A stretch of DNA of 64,000 nt from Heterocephalus glaber (Eukaryota > Chordata > Mammalia > Rodentia > Bathyergidae). Below, in pieces: positions 25,440 through 36,860 of this stretch (position 1 is its first letter; each line of letters begins with the position of its first letter). Where the stretch lies: positions 5,607,917 to 5,671,916 of the forward strand of contig NW_004624854.1 of assembly GCF_000247695.1 (NCBI RefSeq). The letters run 5' to 3'. A program made the translations under genes and the position numbers. The notes under the pieces are model-generated. The model was not told the DNA's origin. It did no database searches and saw only the letters and a list, made by a program, of their open reading frames with translations.

Positions 25440-26480
25440 GGATTTTAAGGTTCTTCCCAGCACTCCCGTGAGGCGTTATGGGCGTCTGGGTGAAAGAAAA
25501 GCTGCAAGACCCCCAGCGCCGGCCGTCCCGGGGGGGGGGGGTGTCCAGCTGTGTACGTGGGGAGGGCGAAGGAGGGGAGGCTGCGCCGGGATTTCGCTGG
25601 GCTCAGACTCCCGGTCGGGCAGGGGACGCTCGGACCCGGCGCCAGGCGGGGCGGGACGGGGCGGGACGGAGCGGGGGGGGGGCAGGAGCGCGCCTTCTCC
25701 GGGATGGAGGCGCTGGAGGATGGGCGCCCCGCCCGCCCGGGTTTGCTCACCCGGGAGCGACGCCTTCGCCGCCGCCTCCTGCGGCCCCGCCAGGGCCTCG
25801 CCGCGTCCCGGCCGTGCGGGCGACAACCCGCTTCGCTCCCGGCGTCCGCGGCCAGGCGAGGAGCCTGGACCCGGCCCGGTGCCCACGCGGGGCTCCCCGG
25901 GCGGCGCCTTTGTCCCCGGCTCCCGTGGCGTTTCCGGAAGCGCTGCCCGCGGCGGGCGCTCCGGGGCCCGCGACAGCCACCCGCGCCGCCGAGGGGGCAG
26001 CGGTCCAAGCCGGCGCGGGCGGCCGGGGCGAGGCGCGGCAAGGCGAGGCCAGGCGCGGACCCGAGTCCTCGCCGCAGGTGCGAGCGCGGGCGGGCGGCGC
26101 TGGCGGCCCACGCGGGTCCCCGGCCCTGGCCCCACTCACCTGCGTGGCGGCGGGGGCTCAGCTGTCCCCGGGGCGCGGGGCGGCGGCGCGCGGCATCGCA
26201 GCCGGCAGGGCGGGTACCTGGCGGGGGCGCCCTGCTCCGCGCCGCCCTGCTCCGCGCCGCTGCTCTCGCCTGCTCGAGTCGGCCCCGCCCGCCCGCAGGT
26301 GCAGCGCCCGCCTCCTGCGGCGCCGGATGCGCGCCCGCCGCCTCCCGCCCCGCCCGGATACCGGAGGGGGCGAGGAAAGGAGGCCAACGGCGGGGTGAGC
26401 TGAGGGGCGCCCGGAGCCCCAGGCCGGGGGACCTTCCTGGCCGAGCCCCTCTGGAGGACGTGTGCGCAGTTCCGAGTGCG
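25440..26480 (-). promoter_or_regulatory. MFSD6: CpG island, likely MFSD6 promoter
   Basis: About 1 kb of very GC-rich, CpG-dense sequence in otherwise AT-rich DNA, with many GC-box-like gggcgg/ccgccc sites, an 11-bp G run near 25531-25541 and no TATA-like element. It lies upstream of the minus-strand MFSD6 coding exon and downstream of INPP1, where an MFSD6 promoter is expected. Very long open frames run on both strands in several frames; this is the usual effect of GC-rich, stop-poor DNA and I do not call any of them. The transcription start cannot be fixed from sequence; CpG-island promoters usually use dispersed starts. Confidence 0.8.
26140..26420 (-). other. MFSD6: Candidate MFSD6 non-coding exon 1
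   Basis: On the minus strand a near-perfect splice donor reads CGCAG|GTGAGTG, with the exon ending at 26140. It is the best donor in the CpG island and has the right orientation to join the acceptor at 7628 or an unseen intermediate exon. The upstream limit (26420) is arbitrary, because the start site is not visible. A weaker alternative donor on the same strand lies near 25749 (CCGG|GTGAGC). Confidence 0.5.
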
Positions 26481-26635
26481 ATCACAGCCTGCTTCTGGTC
26501 CAGCCTGTGGAGGTGCGGAGAGAGCGGAGCGGATCGTACAGTTACTCAACAAGTCTGTTTATGCCTGTGATGAGCCCGCGGGGATGCCAGACCCTGTCCC
26601 CGGGAGTTTACGGTTTGTCCTGGCACAACAGTAAT

Positions 26636-26825
26636 AGCAGCTAACATTTATGAACGTGTGTTATGTACGAGGCACTGTTCAAGTGCTGCCTAAGCCTTTT
26701 CACAGCCCCATAAGTATGGGTGATATTGGTCCCATTTTACAACAAAGAAAACAACGCCTGAAAGTTAACATATCCCATCCAAAATTACTAAGTAGTGAAA
26801 GAGAAAGCTGCTTTTTTTAAATCCA
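26636..26825 (-). repeat. MIR SINE
   Basis: Reverse MIR: gcagctaacatttatgaacg, a 'gaggcactgttcaagtgctg' block, 'cccattttacaacaaagaaa', then a degraded body. Confidence 0.8.
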
Positions 26826-28319
26826 AGGTTTAAGCTGCTCATCATGAAATATATTGAAGAGAATTTTATAGAGCCTGCAGCTTCGGGATTTGAAGTCCTT
26901 TCTTAGGAAGAATTAAAATAATTCTAAGTACGGAATAGCTGGTCCCTTCAGGAGCACATGAAAATTCTCTCTTGATAAATCCACTTGCAGTATTGACACA
27001 TAAAAGCAAAACTTCAGTTTCAAACGAAAGCCATAAAGACTGTGGTCCAGTGTCCCCCGGAGATAGTGGCTTCCTAGTGCATTATTTGGAACTAAATGGC
27101 TCGTAAAGTCCCCAGTTGGTAGCTTTCACAGTAGAATTATTCTTCTTCTCATCACTTTGGCTGTTAAAGAAGCAACATGTTTTTAAAGGAAGAAGAGAAA
27201 GCAGACTCCAGGTCTGACTGCTTCATGCCTTTTTCTACATGTGGAGAAAGAGGAAAGAGAACAGAAAGAACTTGGGCAGCAACTGGACAGGTTTTGACCT
27301 ACAAAGGCAGCTCCACGTTGAAAATGAAGCCAGGCTATCCTGGACAGCACAGCTGGCATCTCTGTTTCAAACAGGACAGGGTCAGCGTCAAGGACAGTGA
27401 TGTTTTAATTGGCCTTGTTAGGGCAGAAATTTTTTCCTGGCAGCAACAATCCTTTTAATATATCAGGAGTTTGGGCCATTTCTTATAGGTCATTCTTCCA
27501 ACTCATATGCACACTAAATGTTACCATGTTGAAATTTTTCTTAATTTTTCAATACAAAAATACGTAAAGAAAAAGGGACTTGTTTCTCTCCCCATACCTT
27601 CATGCCTTTTGTGAAATGACTAGTGGGTGTGGTGTGGAAAATTAGCCTCCAAATACACCCAGTGAGCCTCTCCCAGAAGGCTTTGCAGAGAAAGGCTCAA
27701 AGCAGAATTCAGATGTTGAAATCACAGGGCTCCTTGGAGCAGCTTAAAACACACAGCAAGAAGCCAGGGAAAGAGGCTTGCTTACCACATTCAGGGTAGG
27801 GTACCAATGGGTGTATATTTTATGAATATATTTTATGCATAGATTCCTGCCCTTCCTGCCTCCATTCCCAGCTGTATTATTCTTCCCTGCTGATGGGGTT
27901 ATTTCAGAGGCCACAGGGGAGGTGAACAGGAAGCTTGGTAGCGGAAGGTGCCTGGGCCCGGATCTAACACACACTTGCTCTGTCAGGACACAGACACCAC
28001 CAGTTAGTGTGGAGGGTAGCTGTGGATCTCATATGCATTTCTCAGGCAGAGAGCAGCCTGCACGGTGTCAGCCATGAGTGATCATTTTAAGCCTTCCCGA
28101 ATATCGAATGCCTCACTAATATTTGGCATAATGAGCATATTTGGGCCCTACGTGGTCCTTCTAGCTTTCCTCTTCACACTAAGCTCATACATGCACTCCT
28201 TACTTTATCTCACAAGCTACTTTCATTTCATGTATCACCCTCATAATATCTGTTTCTCTCATTTCCTTGGGCAGAATTGTTTATTCTTGGTAAGAAAACA
28301 CATTACAGTGGGTCACATT

Positions 28320-28570
28320 AATAACAAAAAGGCCACACACTTACATAGGACTTATCATGTGCCAACCCCTGTGCTCTTTCAATATATTTATCCACATAAT
28401 CCTCACAGCAATCACATAGAGGTACCACTGTTATTGCCCCATTTTACAAGAGAGCCAACTAGTGCCTATAAAAATGAAGCAACTTGAGCAAGGTGTCACT
28501 CAGAACTAGTAAATGACAGCATGTGCATTTGAACCCACATGGTCTGGCTTCAAGCTCTGGCTCCTAACTA
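28320..28570 (-). repeat. MIR SINE (long copy)
   Basis: Reverse MIR in full order: cacttacataggacttatca, taatcctcacagcaatcaca, cccattttacaagagagcca, caaggtgtcactcagaacta and tgaacccacatggtctggct. One of the best preserved MIRs here. Confidence 0.88.
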
Positions 28571-29499
28571 CTCATTCCTCCTGTTCACTTATACACTTGT
28601 AATCGTGGATGGTCATACATGGCACGGTGGGGGTTTTATTTTTATGAAAATGGTGTCCACCACTCCTTTCTCCAGCTGTCAACATTGGCTGTGATGCCCC
28701 TCTTTGAAACTTCCCTGGAAACTGACTTCTGTGACCCACAGGCCAGGTTTTCCTCCTCCTCCCTGGTGACTCTGAATGCTCCTTCTCACCCCCTGGCTTC
28801 ACTCACAGATTATCTGAAGGTGCCGGGCATCTCTCTGCAGGCCAGCTCCTCCCTGCAGCACACACCCAGTTGGCAGCCGTGGGGATGGGGATAACAGGTT
28901 GGATTTGAGAGTTGTTCCCAGGGTGCTGCAGTGGACATGGAGGAGAGACAAGGCGAGGACGGTGTTAAGAGTGACTCAGACTTCTGGGTGGAACCACTAG
29001 GTGGGTGGTGATGACCTTTATAGAAAGGGAGGCGACTGTGGGAGGAGCAGGCTGGAGGGGAGAGAGAGAGAGCTGGAAGTTTGTGGTGTGACCACAAGCC
29101 TTGCAGGTGGAGCTTCCAGGTGAGCAATTAAAGATTCCAAACCTGGGCTGCGCTTGGCATTCAACACTGAGGAGCTCTTTTCAATCATGAAGAGAGTCAC
29201 TTAGGGAAAGGATATATTGAGAGAGCCCTGAGAGAGGTCAGCACTTACCCGTGGGTACAGGAGGAGAAAACAAAGGGGGAGGAAATTCAAGAGGAGCTTT
29301 GTTCAGGGAGTGAGTGGCTCACACTCTAGCCCTCCTTCAGAACCCATATGAAATACTCTTCCACAGAGTCTTGTCGCCCCTCAGCGCCTTAGTTTACCAT
29401 GTGTCTCCTCTGTCGTGGCACTCATCAGAACATCTCTGATGATTTCTTTGACTTCCTTGTTAGACCTTGAACTCCTTAAAGATGAGGAACAGCTTTGCA

Positions 29500-29885
29500 T
29501 TGTTTAACATCTTTATTGTTTGGTAGAAAGAGTCCATTGTAATAGCTCAAATACACTAGTTTAAACAAGATAAGAAGATGTTTATCCCTCATATAAAATT
29601 GTAGGTGAGTAGCCGAATGATGAGGGGAACCAGGGGATTTATACTCTTGATACATCTTCCATATAAAGCTTCTATCTCAAAATCCAAAATGTCATCATGA
29701 AAATCAGACATTCACCTCTCACTATGGTGTGCACGTTCTAGCCACGGGAAAAGAGGAAAGGGGAGGCATGTTCCTCCTTTTCAAGAACGTGAGCAGAAGT
29801 TGTCGATATTGTTTAAATTTCAGGGCCAGAATTGGTCATATGGCCATCTAACTGCAAGGAAGGCTGAGAAATAAGTCTTGTACAG
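29500..29885. repeat. Ancient interspersed repeat, family not assigned
   Basis: Contains the recurrent mammalian-repeat phrases 'ttatccctcatataaaatt' near the start and 'ccagaattggtcatatggcc' plus 'gctgagaaataagtctt' at the end. I recognise the pattern as a dispersed repeat but cannot name its family safely. No open frame. Confidence 0.45.
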
Positions 29886-30621
29886 AGCTAAAACTTCTAT
29901 TACTGTGGAAGGAGAAGAGAACAGGTACCGGGTGCAGCTGGCATCCCTGTCACACCCTTATGGCTGCATCACAAACCCAGTGCCATTTCCGTAGGAAATA
30001 GTTACCACCTTTGCCTTACCCAGAGCCCGACTGTAGAATGTGCAGAGGAACGATCACCACCAAGGTGGGAAATGGAAGGGGGATGGAGGGAGAGCTACAA
30101 ACATTGTCGAATGATCAGTAATAATAAATGGTAAACCCAGTGATGGCCAAAAATGCGGCTGGCTCCTTTTAGCTCCCCTTACTTTTCTTTCTCCAGCACT
30201 GGCTCATGGAGAGAGTGGCCTTGCAGTGTACTCAAAAGATGACTTGTGACGTAAATAGGAGGAAAGAAAGCTAATTTAATTAAATATTCTATTCTGATGT
30301 ATTTCCAACTAATTCTCTTGAGTTTTTCAGGCAGATAATCATATCAAACTATAAATACTGATACTCTGGTGTCTTTTTTAATACTTGTATCTATTTTTAA
30401 AAATCTTTATTACAACTAATAAAAATGTTACAGTGACAAAATAATAGTAAACATTCATGATATTCCATAGCGGTCTCTTGTCTTACTTTCTTTGTTCTTA
30501 CTTATAAGCACCTCTGTTATTTTACCACTAACCATGAGGCTGGATACTGCTTTGAAATAGCTGTTCTTCATGAGATTAGTAAAGTATCCTATGTATGATT
30601 TAATAACTTTAAAAAATGAGG

Positions 30622-30703
30622 GCCAGGGATTTAGCTCAGTGGCACCATGCCTGCCTCTCAAGTGCAAGGCCCTGAATTTGAGCCCTGGTACTGGAAAAAA
30701 AAT
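30622..30703 (+). repeat. ID-type SINE
   Basis: gggccagggatttagctcag, caagtgcaaggccctgaatt and tggtactggaaaaaaaat. Plus orientation, moderately diverged. Confidence 0.85.
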
Positions 30704-31747
30704 GAATAGGTGTTTAGTATAATTTTCTAAGTATATTTTCTAAATTTTTTTATCCATTTTTAGTTCAGTTCCATATTATACGGTGCTTATTGCCTCCTAA
30801 TAATGGTCTCCTTAAATAATAATAAATGTCATGGGGCAAGGAGACAAGCCCAGGAGATACAAGGAAGAACAAAGTCAGGCCCCTTTTATTAAGAGGCATG
30901 TGACTTACTAGCAGAGACACTGCTATAAATAAATCAATGATAATTGTAACAAAGCATATTCCATGAGTGATACAAAGATTAACTCTTCAAAAGTAATATC
31001 CTCATCAGGTTTTTCCTCTCCTAAGAAAATCTATTAGATCCTTATTGCTTAAAGCCTAAAGTCCAAAATCTTTAACCACTTTCAATCAAACATGACGATG
31101 CTGCCAATTTTATTTCCTTGGCATATGTTTGATCTTACTCATCCATCTCTACATATCCTTATGCACATCCGGTCTAACTTAGGCCCTAGTGCAACAGTCT
31201 CCAAATGCCTTTTCTCCTCCTGGCTCCCCACTCAAATAGATCACTCATATATTTTTTTTTCTTGATATATATATTGATAAATATCTTGATTATCTGTATC
31301 AAGATAATACATCATGGCTTTAAGTATTCCTATATTTCAATTTATAAAATGTTTTATTAGAATATAGAAAACAAAGAAAAGTGCACACATGAATATAATT
31401 CAATGAGTTATAATACATACTATGTACTCACCCCAAAGCAAAAAATCAAACATTACCAGCATCTCAAAAAGTCCCCTTGTACCTCTTAAAACTGCTCCCC
31501 CCTTTTCCTCCTCAGAGGTTACTATATTCTGATTTCTAACCTCACAGATTAGTTTAGCCAAACAGTACGTGATCTTTGATGTTGGATTTCTTCAGTCCAG
31601 AATTACATTGCTGTATATAGTTATTTAATTTTCCGTACACAAAGATTACACATTATTTTTTTCCTGCTGTTGGACACACAGATTTCTATTCTTTGGCAAC
31701 TACAACTGACACTGCTATAAACATCCTTGTTTTTGGCTTTTGGTACA

Positions 31748-32276
31748 TGTGACCATTAATTATGATACACCTAGATTAGTAAAGTACAGTTCTGGGTGTA
31801 GCTAGATGATTGGCATGTAGGCCAGCAAACTGAGGGGAAAGACCTGCCTGGTTGCGGTATTACCAAGCAGTAGGCTTATAACCTGGATAGAATAAAAAAT
31901 GGAAAAAAAAGAAGTGTGACCAGTTTGCAGAGCTCCAGCCTTCGTGAGCAGGTGCATCCTTTGCTGCCGTTGCCTTTGGACATTGGTCTCCGGGTCTCTA
32001 GTTTCTTCAGCCTCCAACACAAACTCTCCCCAGTGCTCTCCAGTAAGCTTCCAGCCTTCAGCCTTGGACTGGTGCCACATCCCTGACCCCTGTTGTTCTG
32101 TGGCTTCCAGCTTCTTGGCATGAGCTAATCCTGAATCCTTCGGCTCTCCAAGGTCCAGGTGGCTATCGGGGACTCTTCCGCCAGTGACCCTGCCAGCCTG
32201 CCTAATTAACCCCCTTGCATAATTATACATCTGTTTTCTATTGGTTCTGTTTCTATAGAGAACCATAATACATATA
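31748..32276 (-). mobile_element. MLT2-like ERVL LTR nested in L1M, with 5-bp duplication
   Basis: On the minus strand it starts with an MLT2-like segment (attatggttctctatagaaa, cagaaccaatag) and ends taattaatggtcaca. The 5-bp repeat gtaca at 31743-31747 and 32277-32281 matches the ERVL duplication length. L1 sequence stops and resumes at these ends. The 183-residue open frame (31802-32353) is within it and carries no recognisable protein. Confidence 0.75.
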
Positions 32277-32991
32277 GTACACATATACCAATTTCTGCCA
32301 TATATACTTAGGCACATACCTGTTAAATCACAGGGTATGCAGGTTTTCACCAAGCAATTTCCAAGGTGCTTGCAGAAATGTATACTCCTGCTGACAGTTC
32401 TCTCTTTTCACAGCATTGCTCTCATTCGATAGTGTAACTCTTCTTTTTATTTTTAAAAGAATCTCATATTGAAATAATTTTATACTTGCAGAGAGTACAG
32501 AGTGTTCCCACACATGACTTAGCCAGATTCCTTCACTGTTAGCATCCTGTATAGTACAATTATTGACACTAAGAAGTTAATGTGGTCACCAATACCCTAA
32601 ACAAACACTATGAGAGAGCCTATTTGAATTCCACCGGCCCTTCCAATGTCCTTCTTTGGTTCTAGGATCCAGTGTGAGATTCCACATAACGTCTCTGTCT
32701 CCCGTGTCCCCAAGCTGTGACAGCTCCGGTTCTTTCCTGTCTCTCATGACCTTGACACTGTGAAGGGTACTCGTTAGGTAGCGTGCAGAATGGCTCTCAG
32801 TTCAGGTGAACTGATGCTGTCTCATGGTTAGATCAAGGCCATATATGTAGGGGGAAGAGTGTCACAAAGGTGATGTCCCCCTCCCTGACCCTGTATCGGG
32901 GGCATATTTGTATCCTGACATCTGCAGTGTGGATCTTCATTCCCTAAGGTTCTGTGTATTAAGTTTGTCCACTGTCAAACCAGTGCTCTGG

Positions 32992-33268
32992 TTGAGTATT
33001 TGCTTCCCTTCCAAAATTCATGTTGAGACTTAATCCCAAATTAACAGTAGTAAGAGGTAGGGGCTGTAGAAGGGGATTGAGCAACAAGGGCTCCACTCTC
33101 AGGGATGGGATTAGCTCTTTATATAAAGGAGCAGGAGGTGAGTTTTCCCTTCCATCCCCCTTTGCACTCTGTCTCTTCCACTATGTGAGAACACAGCAAT
33201 GTCCCCTCCAGACTGTGCAGCTGCAAACCACCAGCTTGGAAGAGAGCAGCCCTTATCAGACCCCCACC
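32992..33268 (+). mobile_element. MLT1/MST-like MaLR LTR fragment nested in L1M
   Basis: Typical MaLR phrases in order: cttccaaaattcatgttgag, 'gggattagctctttatataa', 'ctatgtgagaacacagcaat' and 'agcagcccttatcagacccc'. The 3' third is absent. L1 sequence continues from about 33280. Confidence 0.75.
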
Positions 33269-33914
33269 CCTGGCAACCACTTACTGCAATTTTGTCCCTA
33301 TAGTTTGCCTTTTCCAGAATGCCATGTTAAGGGAATAATACAAAATGTAGCCTCTTGTAAATGACTTTTCTCATTTACCAATATCTGTTTAGAGTACAGT
33401 GATACTGTTATATGATAATATTGTATGAATCAATGATTCATTCCTTTTTATTGCTAAATAGTATTCCATTGTATAGACAGCATAGGTTTTTATCCATTCA
33501 CTGCTTGAAGGACATCTAAATTGTTTCCGTTTTTATTGATTATTAACAAAGTTCCTAGAAACATTTGCAATTGAAAACAAAAATTTTCAGTCAACTTGAG
33601 TAAATACCTAGGAGTAAGATTCCTGGAGCACATACATGTTAAGTATATGTTTAACTTTGCAAAAAAGAAAACCCAAAAGATTTTCAACGTGGCAGTAACA
33701 ATTTGCTTTCCTACCAGTAATATGCAGCAATTCAGTTGCTTTGCATTTTTGCCAGCACTTGCTATTTTTGGTGTTTTGATTTTAGCCTTTCTCTATGAGT
33801 AGTTGTGTCATGGAATATCACTATGGTTTTAATTGTCCCTAATGACTAAAAATATTCAGTATCTTTATATACAATATTTGATATGTTTTTCCATTCAGAT
33901 CATTTGGCTATTTT

Positions 33915-33917
<3 letters not shown>

Positions 33918-33953
<36 letters not shown>
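33918..33953. repeat. (TC)n microsatellite
   Basis: About 18 uninterrupted TC units, directly followed by a B1-like SINE. Confidence 0.95.
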
Positions 33954-33954
<1 letters not shown>

Positions 33955-33956
<2 letters not shown>

Positions 33957-34056
33957 CTAATTAATGTTACCTAGACTGAACTTGAACTCATGATTCTGAC
34001 TCGCCCTCCCAGGTAGCTGGAATGTCAGGCATGTGCCACCACCATGCCTTTTTTTT
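33955..34056 (-). repeat. B1-like SINE (7SL-derived, partial)
   Basis: Reverse B1 phrases: ctagactgaacttgaactca, ccctcccaggtagctggaat and 'caggcatgtgccaccaccat'. Confidence 0.75.
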
Positions 34057-34129
34057 CAAACCAATATTGCTTAATTTTATGAAGTCCAACTTAACTTAAA
34101 AACCTTTCATGTGTTATTCTTTTGGCATC

Positions 34130-35577
34130 ATGAGTAATTTTTGCCAAATCAGTAAATTTAGAAGCTGGTTTTTTGAGAAGTTCAGTAAAATTGAAAATCT
34201 TTTAGCCAAATTGAATAGAGGGTAAAGAGAAGACAACAATTACCAATTCTAAGTATGGGAGAAAGGTTATCATTACACATCCTATTAAAATGATAGTAAG
34301 TATATTATGAATAACTTTATGGCAATGAATTTATCAGCTTAGGTGAAATGCCCTCATCCCTTCAAAGACATAAATTATCAAAACCACTTCAACAGAAAGT
34401 AGAAAATATAATAGAAATGAGCATATATCTATTAAGGAAATTGAATTTGTTGTGTAAAGCTTTGCCACAAGAAAACTGAAGGACCAGACATTGGCAAATT
34501 CTGCCAAACGCTGAGCTAAGAAGTAATTCTACTTCTATACAAACACTTCCAGAAATTTAATGAAAGAATTCTTACTACCCTAATTTATGAGGCCAGCATT
34601 TATTATTCAGATCCTAAAACCAGACAGAGCTATCATAAGAAAAGATTATGCCAATATCCCTAACATAGATGCAAAACTTATTAACTAATTTATAGCAAAA
34701 TGAATCCAGCAATATATTAAAAAGCCTGTCACATTATTACCTGTTGGATTTATTCCATTGGTTTAATACTAAAGACCAATCCATGTCAATCACTGTCTTA
34801 ACAGAATACCACATGAGCCTCTCAATGGATGAAGAACAAACATTTGACAAAACCCAACATCTATGCACAAGAGTAGTAGTGCATATGGAAGAGATCGCAC
34901 AGGAGGACAGGAAGCCAGGCAGTGGATGGGCCAGGCTTGCACTTTTACAACTAGTTATCTACTCTCACGGGAACCATCTGGTTCCCACAAGAACTGCATT
35001 AATCCCTGCAGAAGTCAGTGCCCCAGTGACCTAATTCCCTTGCACTGGACCCCACCTATCTTAAAGGTCCCCCCCCCTGCATTGGCATGCCAAGGCCCAT
35101 GCTCCCAACATGTGAACACTGGAACCCCTGCGGAACACACTCAAACCTTATCTAAGCCATGCAGCTACAGAAACAGTTCACCAGAGAGAGGACAGTCTTC
35201 CCAACGCAGTGCCAGACAATTGGATATCCATATTTTAAAAGTGAATCTCGATTTTTACCCCATACCATATTAAAAATTGACTTCAAATTAATCATAGACC
35301 TGAATAGAATTGCCAAAACTATAAAACTTCTAGAAGAAAACATAGGGAAAACTTTACTTTTGACTTGCCAAATTTTCTTAAGTAGGATATAAAAACATAA
35401 GCTATGAAAGAAAACATTAATAAACTAAACTTCATAAAGATGAAGAATGTTTGTTCTTCAGGACACAATGTTATAAATAAAAACTCAAGGCATAAAAAAT
35501 GGGGAAATTATTTCAAATATATAGCAAATAAATTGCTTCTGTCTAAAATATGTAAGAACTCTCTTGTTCTCTCCCTC
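34130..35577 (+). mobile_element. Old LINE-1 ORF2 fragment, interrupted by a MaLR LTR
   Basis: Sense L1 ORF2 remnants such as gaggccagcatttattattc, 'ccagacagagctatcataag', 'gccaatatccctaacataga' and, after the LTR, 'cttctagaagaaaacatagg', 'aaacttcataaagatgaaga'. Frames are broken many times. Confidence 0.8.
34868..35180 (-). mobile_element. MST/THE1-like MaLR LTR nested in L1
   Basis: Reverse-orientation MaLR features: 'acaactagttatctactctc', 'actgcattaatccctgcaga', 'ccccagtgacctaattccct', 'ctggaccccacctatcttaa' and 'ccaacatgtgaacactgg'. L1 ORF2 continues on each side. Confidence 0.7.
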
Positions 35578-35737
35578 CAAGCTAGGCATGGTGATTCATG
35601 CCTGTAATCCCTGCGCTCTGGGAGGCTGAATCAGAAGGATCGCAAGTTTGAACCCGGCCTGAGAAACTTAGTAAAAAGGGTTGAGGGTGTAGCTCAATAT
35701 GAAGGCCCTGAGTTCAGTCCTCAGTACCACAAAATAA
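35578..35737 (+). repeat. B1-dID chimeric SINE
   Basis: caagctaggcatggtgattc, 'taatccctgcgctctgggag' and 'aacttagt' (B1 half), then 'gtgtagctcaatatgaaggc' and 'cagtaccacaaaat' (tRNA half). Confidence 0.9.
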
Positions 35738-36326
35738 AATGCATAAGAACCATCACAACTCAGCTGTAAAACATAGCTTCTTATATTGGTATTGTTGAAA
35801 ATGTGACTGTAATATTAATGTTTCTCTGTGTCTTATATTAAAATTGTTGTGACATGGCACTTAAAGAATATAAAAGCCTATCTTCTATCTTCACTTAGCT
35901 CAACTGAAAGTTGAGTCTATTAAATTTAATATTGCTAAAAGAAAATAGAAAGTATGTTTTCATCCTTAAATGTCAGGTAATCATTTTTATCATTGATAAT
36001 AAATAAGTAATGGACTATCAATAATTGAGCAATTATTCAGTTAATATTTATGAAGCACTTGAAGTTCTGGTACAGTTCTTATTGAAATGGAGTGACACAG
36101 AGACAGAAAGAACAGACCAGATACCAAAGAACTTGCAGTCTCAGCAGAGAAATAAATATATTTAAAGTGTATTTTAGAAATTTGTGTTATTTGAAGAAAA
36201 TTACATAGCTATATTCTTAAAAATATTCTTCCATAAATTCCATACATAATACTTCTTTGGAGATAACTAGATACAGGAAACCAGATCCAGTGTTTTAATA
36301 TTTATGTCATATATTTTTGGGCATAT

Positions 36327-36345
36327 TCATTCATTCATTCATTCA
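36327..36345. repeat. Short (ATTC)n run
   Basis: Four to five ATTC units in an AT-rich, probably L2- or L1-derived context that I could not assign. Confidence 0.7.
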
Positions 36346-36469
36346 ACCAGTGCAGTATTTATCAAGTGCAAATTTTGTAACTCACACTATTGCAGTACTA
36401 GAAACACAGCCATAAGCAGACACTGTCTCTACTCACCTTACCTTATATTCATTCCAGAGGGTATGTGTA

Positions 36470-36860
36470 CCTTGTAGCCAAAACATTACTTTCTTAATGA
36501 ACTATATCTACCTTCGTGCCATTGTTTTCCCTAGTTATAAGAGTATTTCTTGTTTATTGGAAACAACCACCATAATACAGAAAAGAAAGATATTTTTGTT
36601 TTATCCCTTGGTAAAATTGTGAATAGTTTGGTGTGCTGGACTTTTGAAAATATTTTTAAAACTTTACAAACTGGATCACTCTTCTATAAATTGCTTTTTC
36701 CCCCATGTGTACCTTTTCATATCAATGCATCTGGACAAAACTCTCCCTTTTTATTAGTTGCAAAATATACCATTATATATGGACTACAGTTTATTTCAAT
36801 CATTCTCCTATTAAGTTATTTCTGATTTTTCTATTATAATTAGTGCTTCAAGTGTTAAGA
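36470..36860 (-). repeat. Probable LINE 3' fragment (antisense)
   Basis: Antisense-L1-like wording ('aaactctccctttttattag', 'catcattatatatggactac' type spacing, 'aattagtgcttcaagtgtta'). Divergence is high, so assignment to L1 rather than another LINE is tentative. Confidence 0.4.

Larger units (their letters stand above)
7629..26139 (-). other. MFSD6: MFSD6 5' intron(s)
   Basis: About 18.5 kb between the inferred first-exon donor and the acceptor of the coding exon. I saw no coding exon. A second non-coding exon may be hidden here but cannot be picked out by eye. It holds SINEs, MIRs, LTRs, two L1 3' ends with duplicated polypurine tails, and a GA-rich tract. The stretches 9.2-11.7, 12.5-13.9, 14.1-15.9, 16.0-17.1, 18.6-19.3, 21.2-23.1 and 24.8-25.4 kb are AT-rich or ordinary unique DNA in which I recognise nothing. 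Confidence 0.7.
31330..33850 (-). mobile_element. Old L1M LINE fragment(s), interrupted by two LTRs
   Basis: On the minus strand these are L1 3' UTR and ORF2 3' end sequences. Antisense landmarks on the plus strand include aataccttaggagtaag-like 'aaatacctaggagtaagatt', 'agtattccattgtatagaca', 'caaggtgcttgcagaaatgt' and the 3' UTR 'gattccacataacgtctctg'. L1 sequence resumes after each LTR (31748-32276 and about 32992-33268). More than one L1 copy may be joined here. Confidence 0.75.

Noticed and set aside
28065..28487. 140-residue plus-strand frame with hydrophobic stretch
   Set aside because: Its 3' half is a MIR element; the hydrophobic part is AT-rich chance sequence.
31802..32353. 183-residue minus-strand frame
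   Set aside because: It lies within an ERVL-type LTR and shows no retroviral protein.
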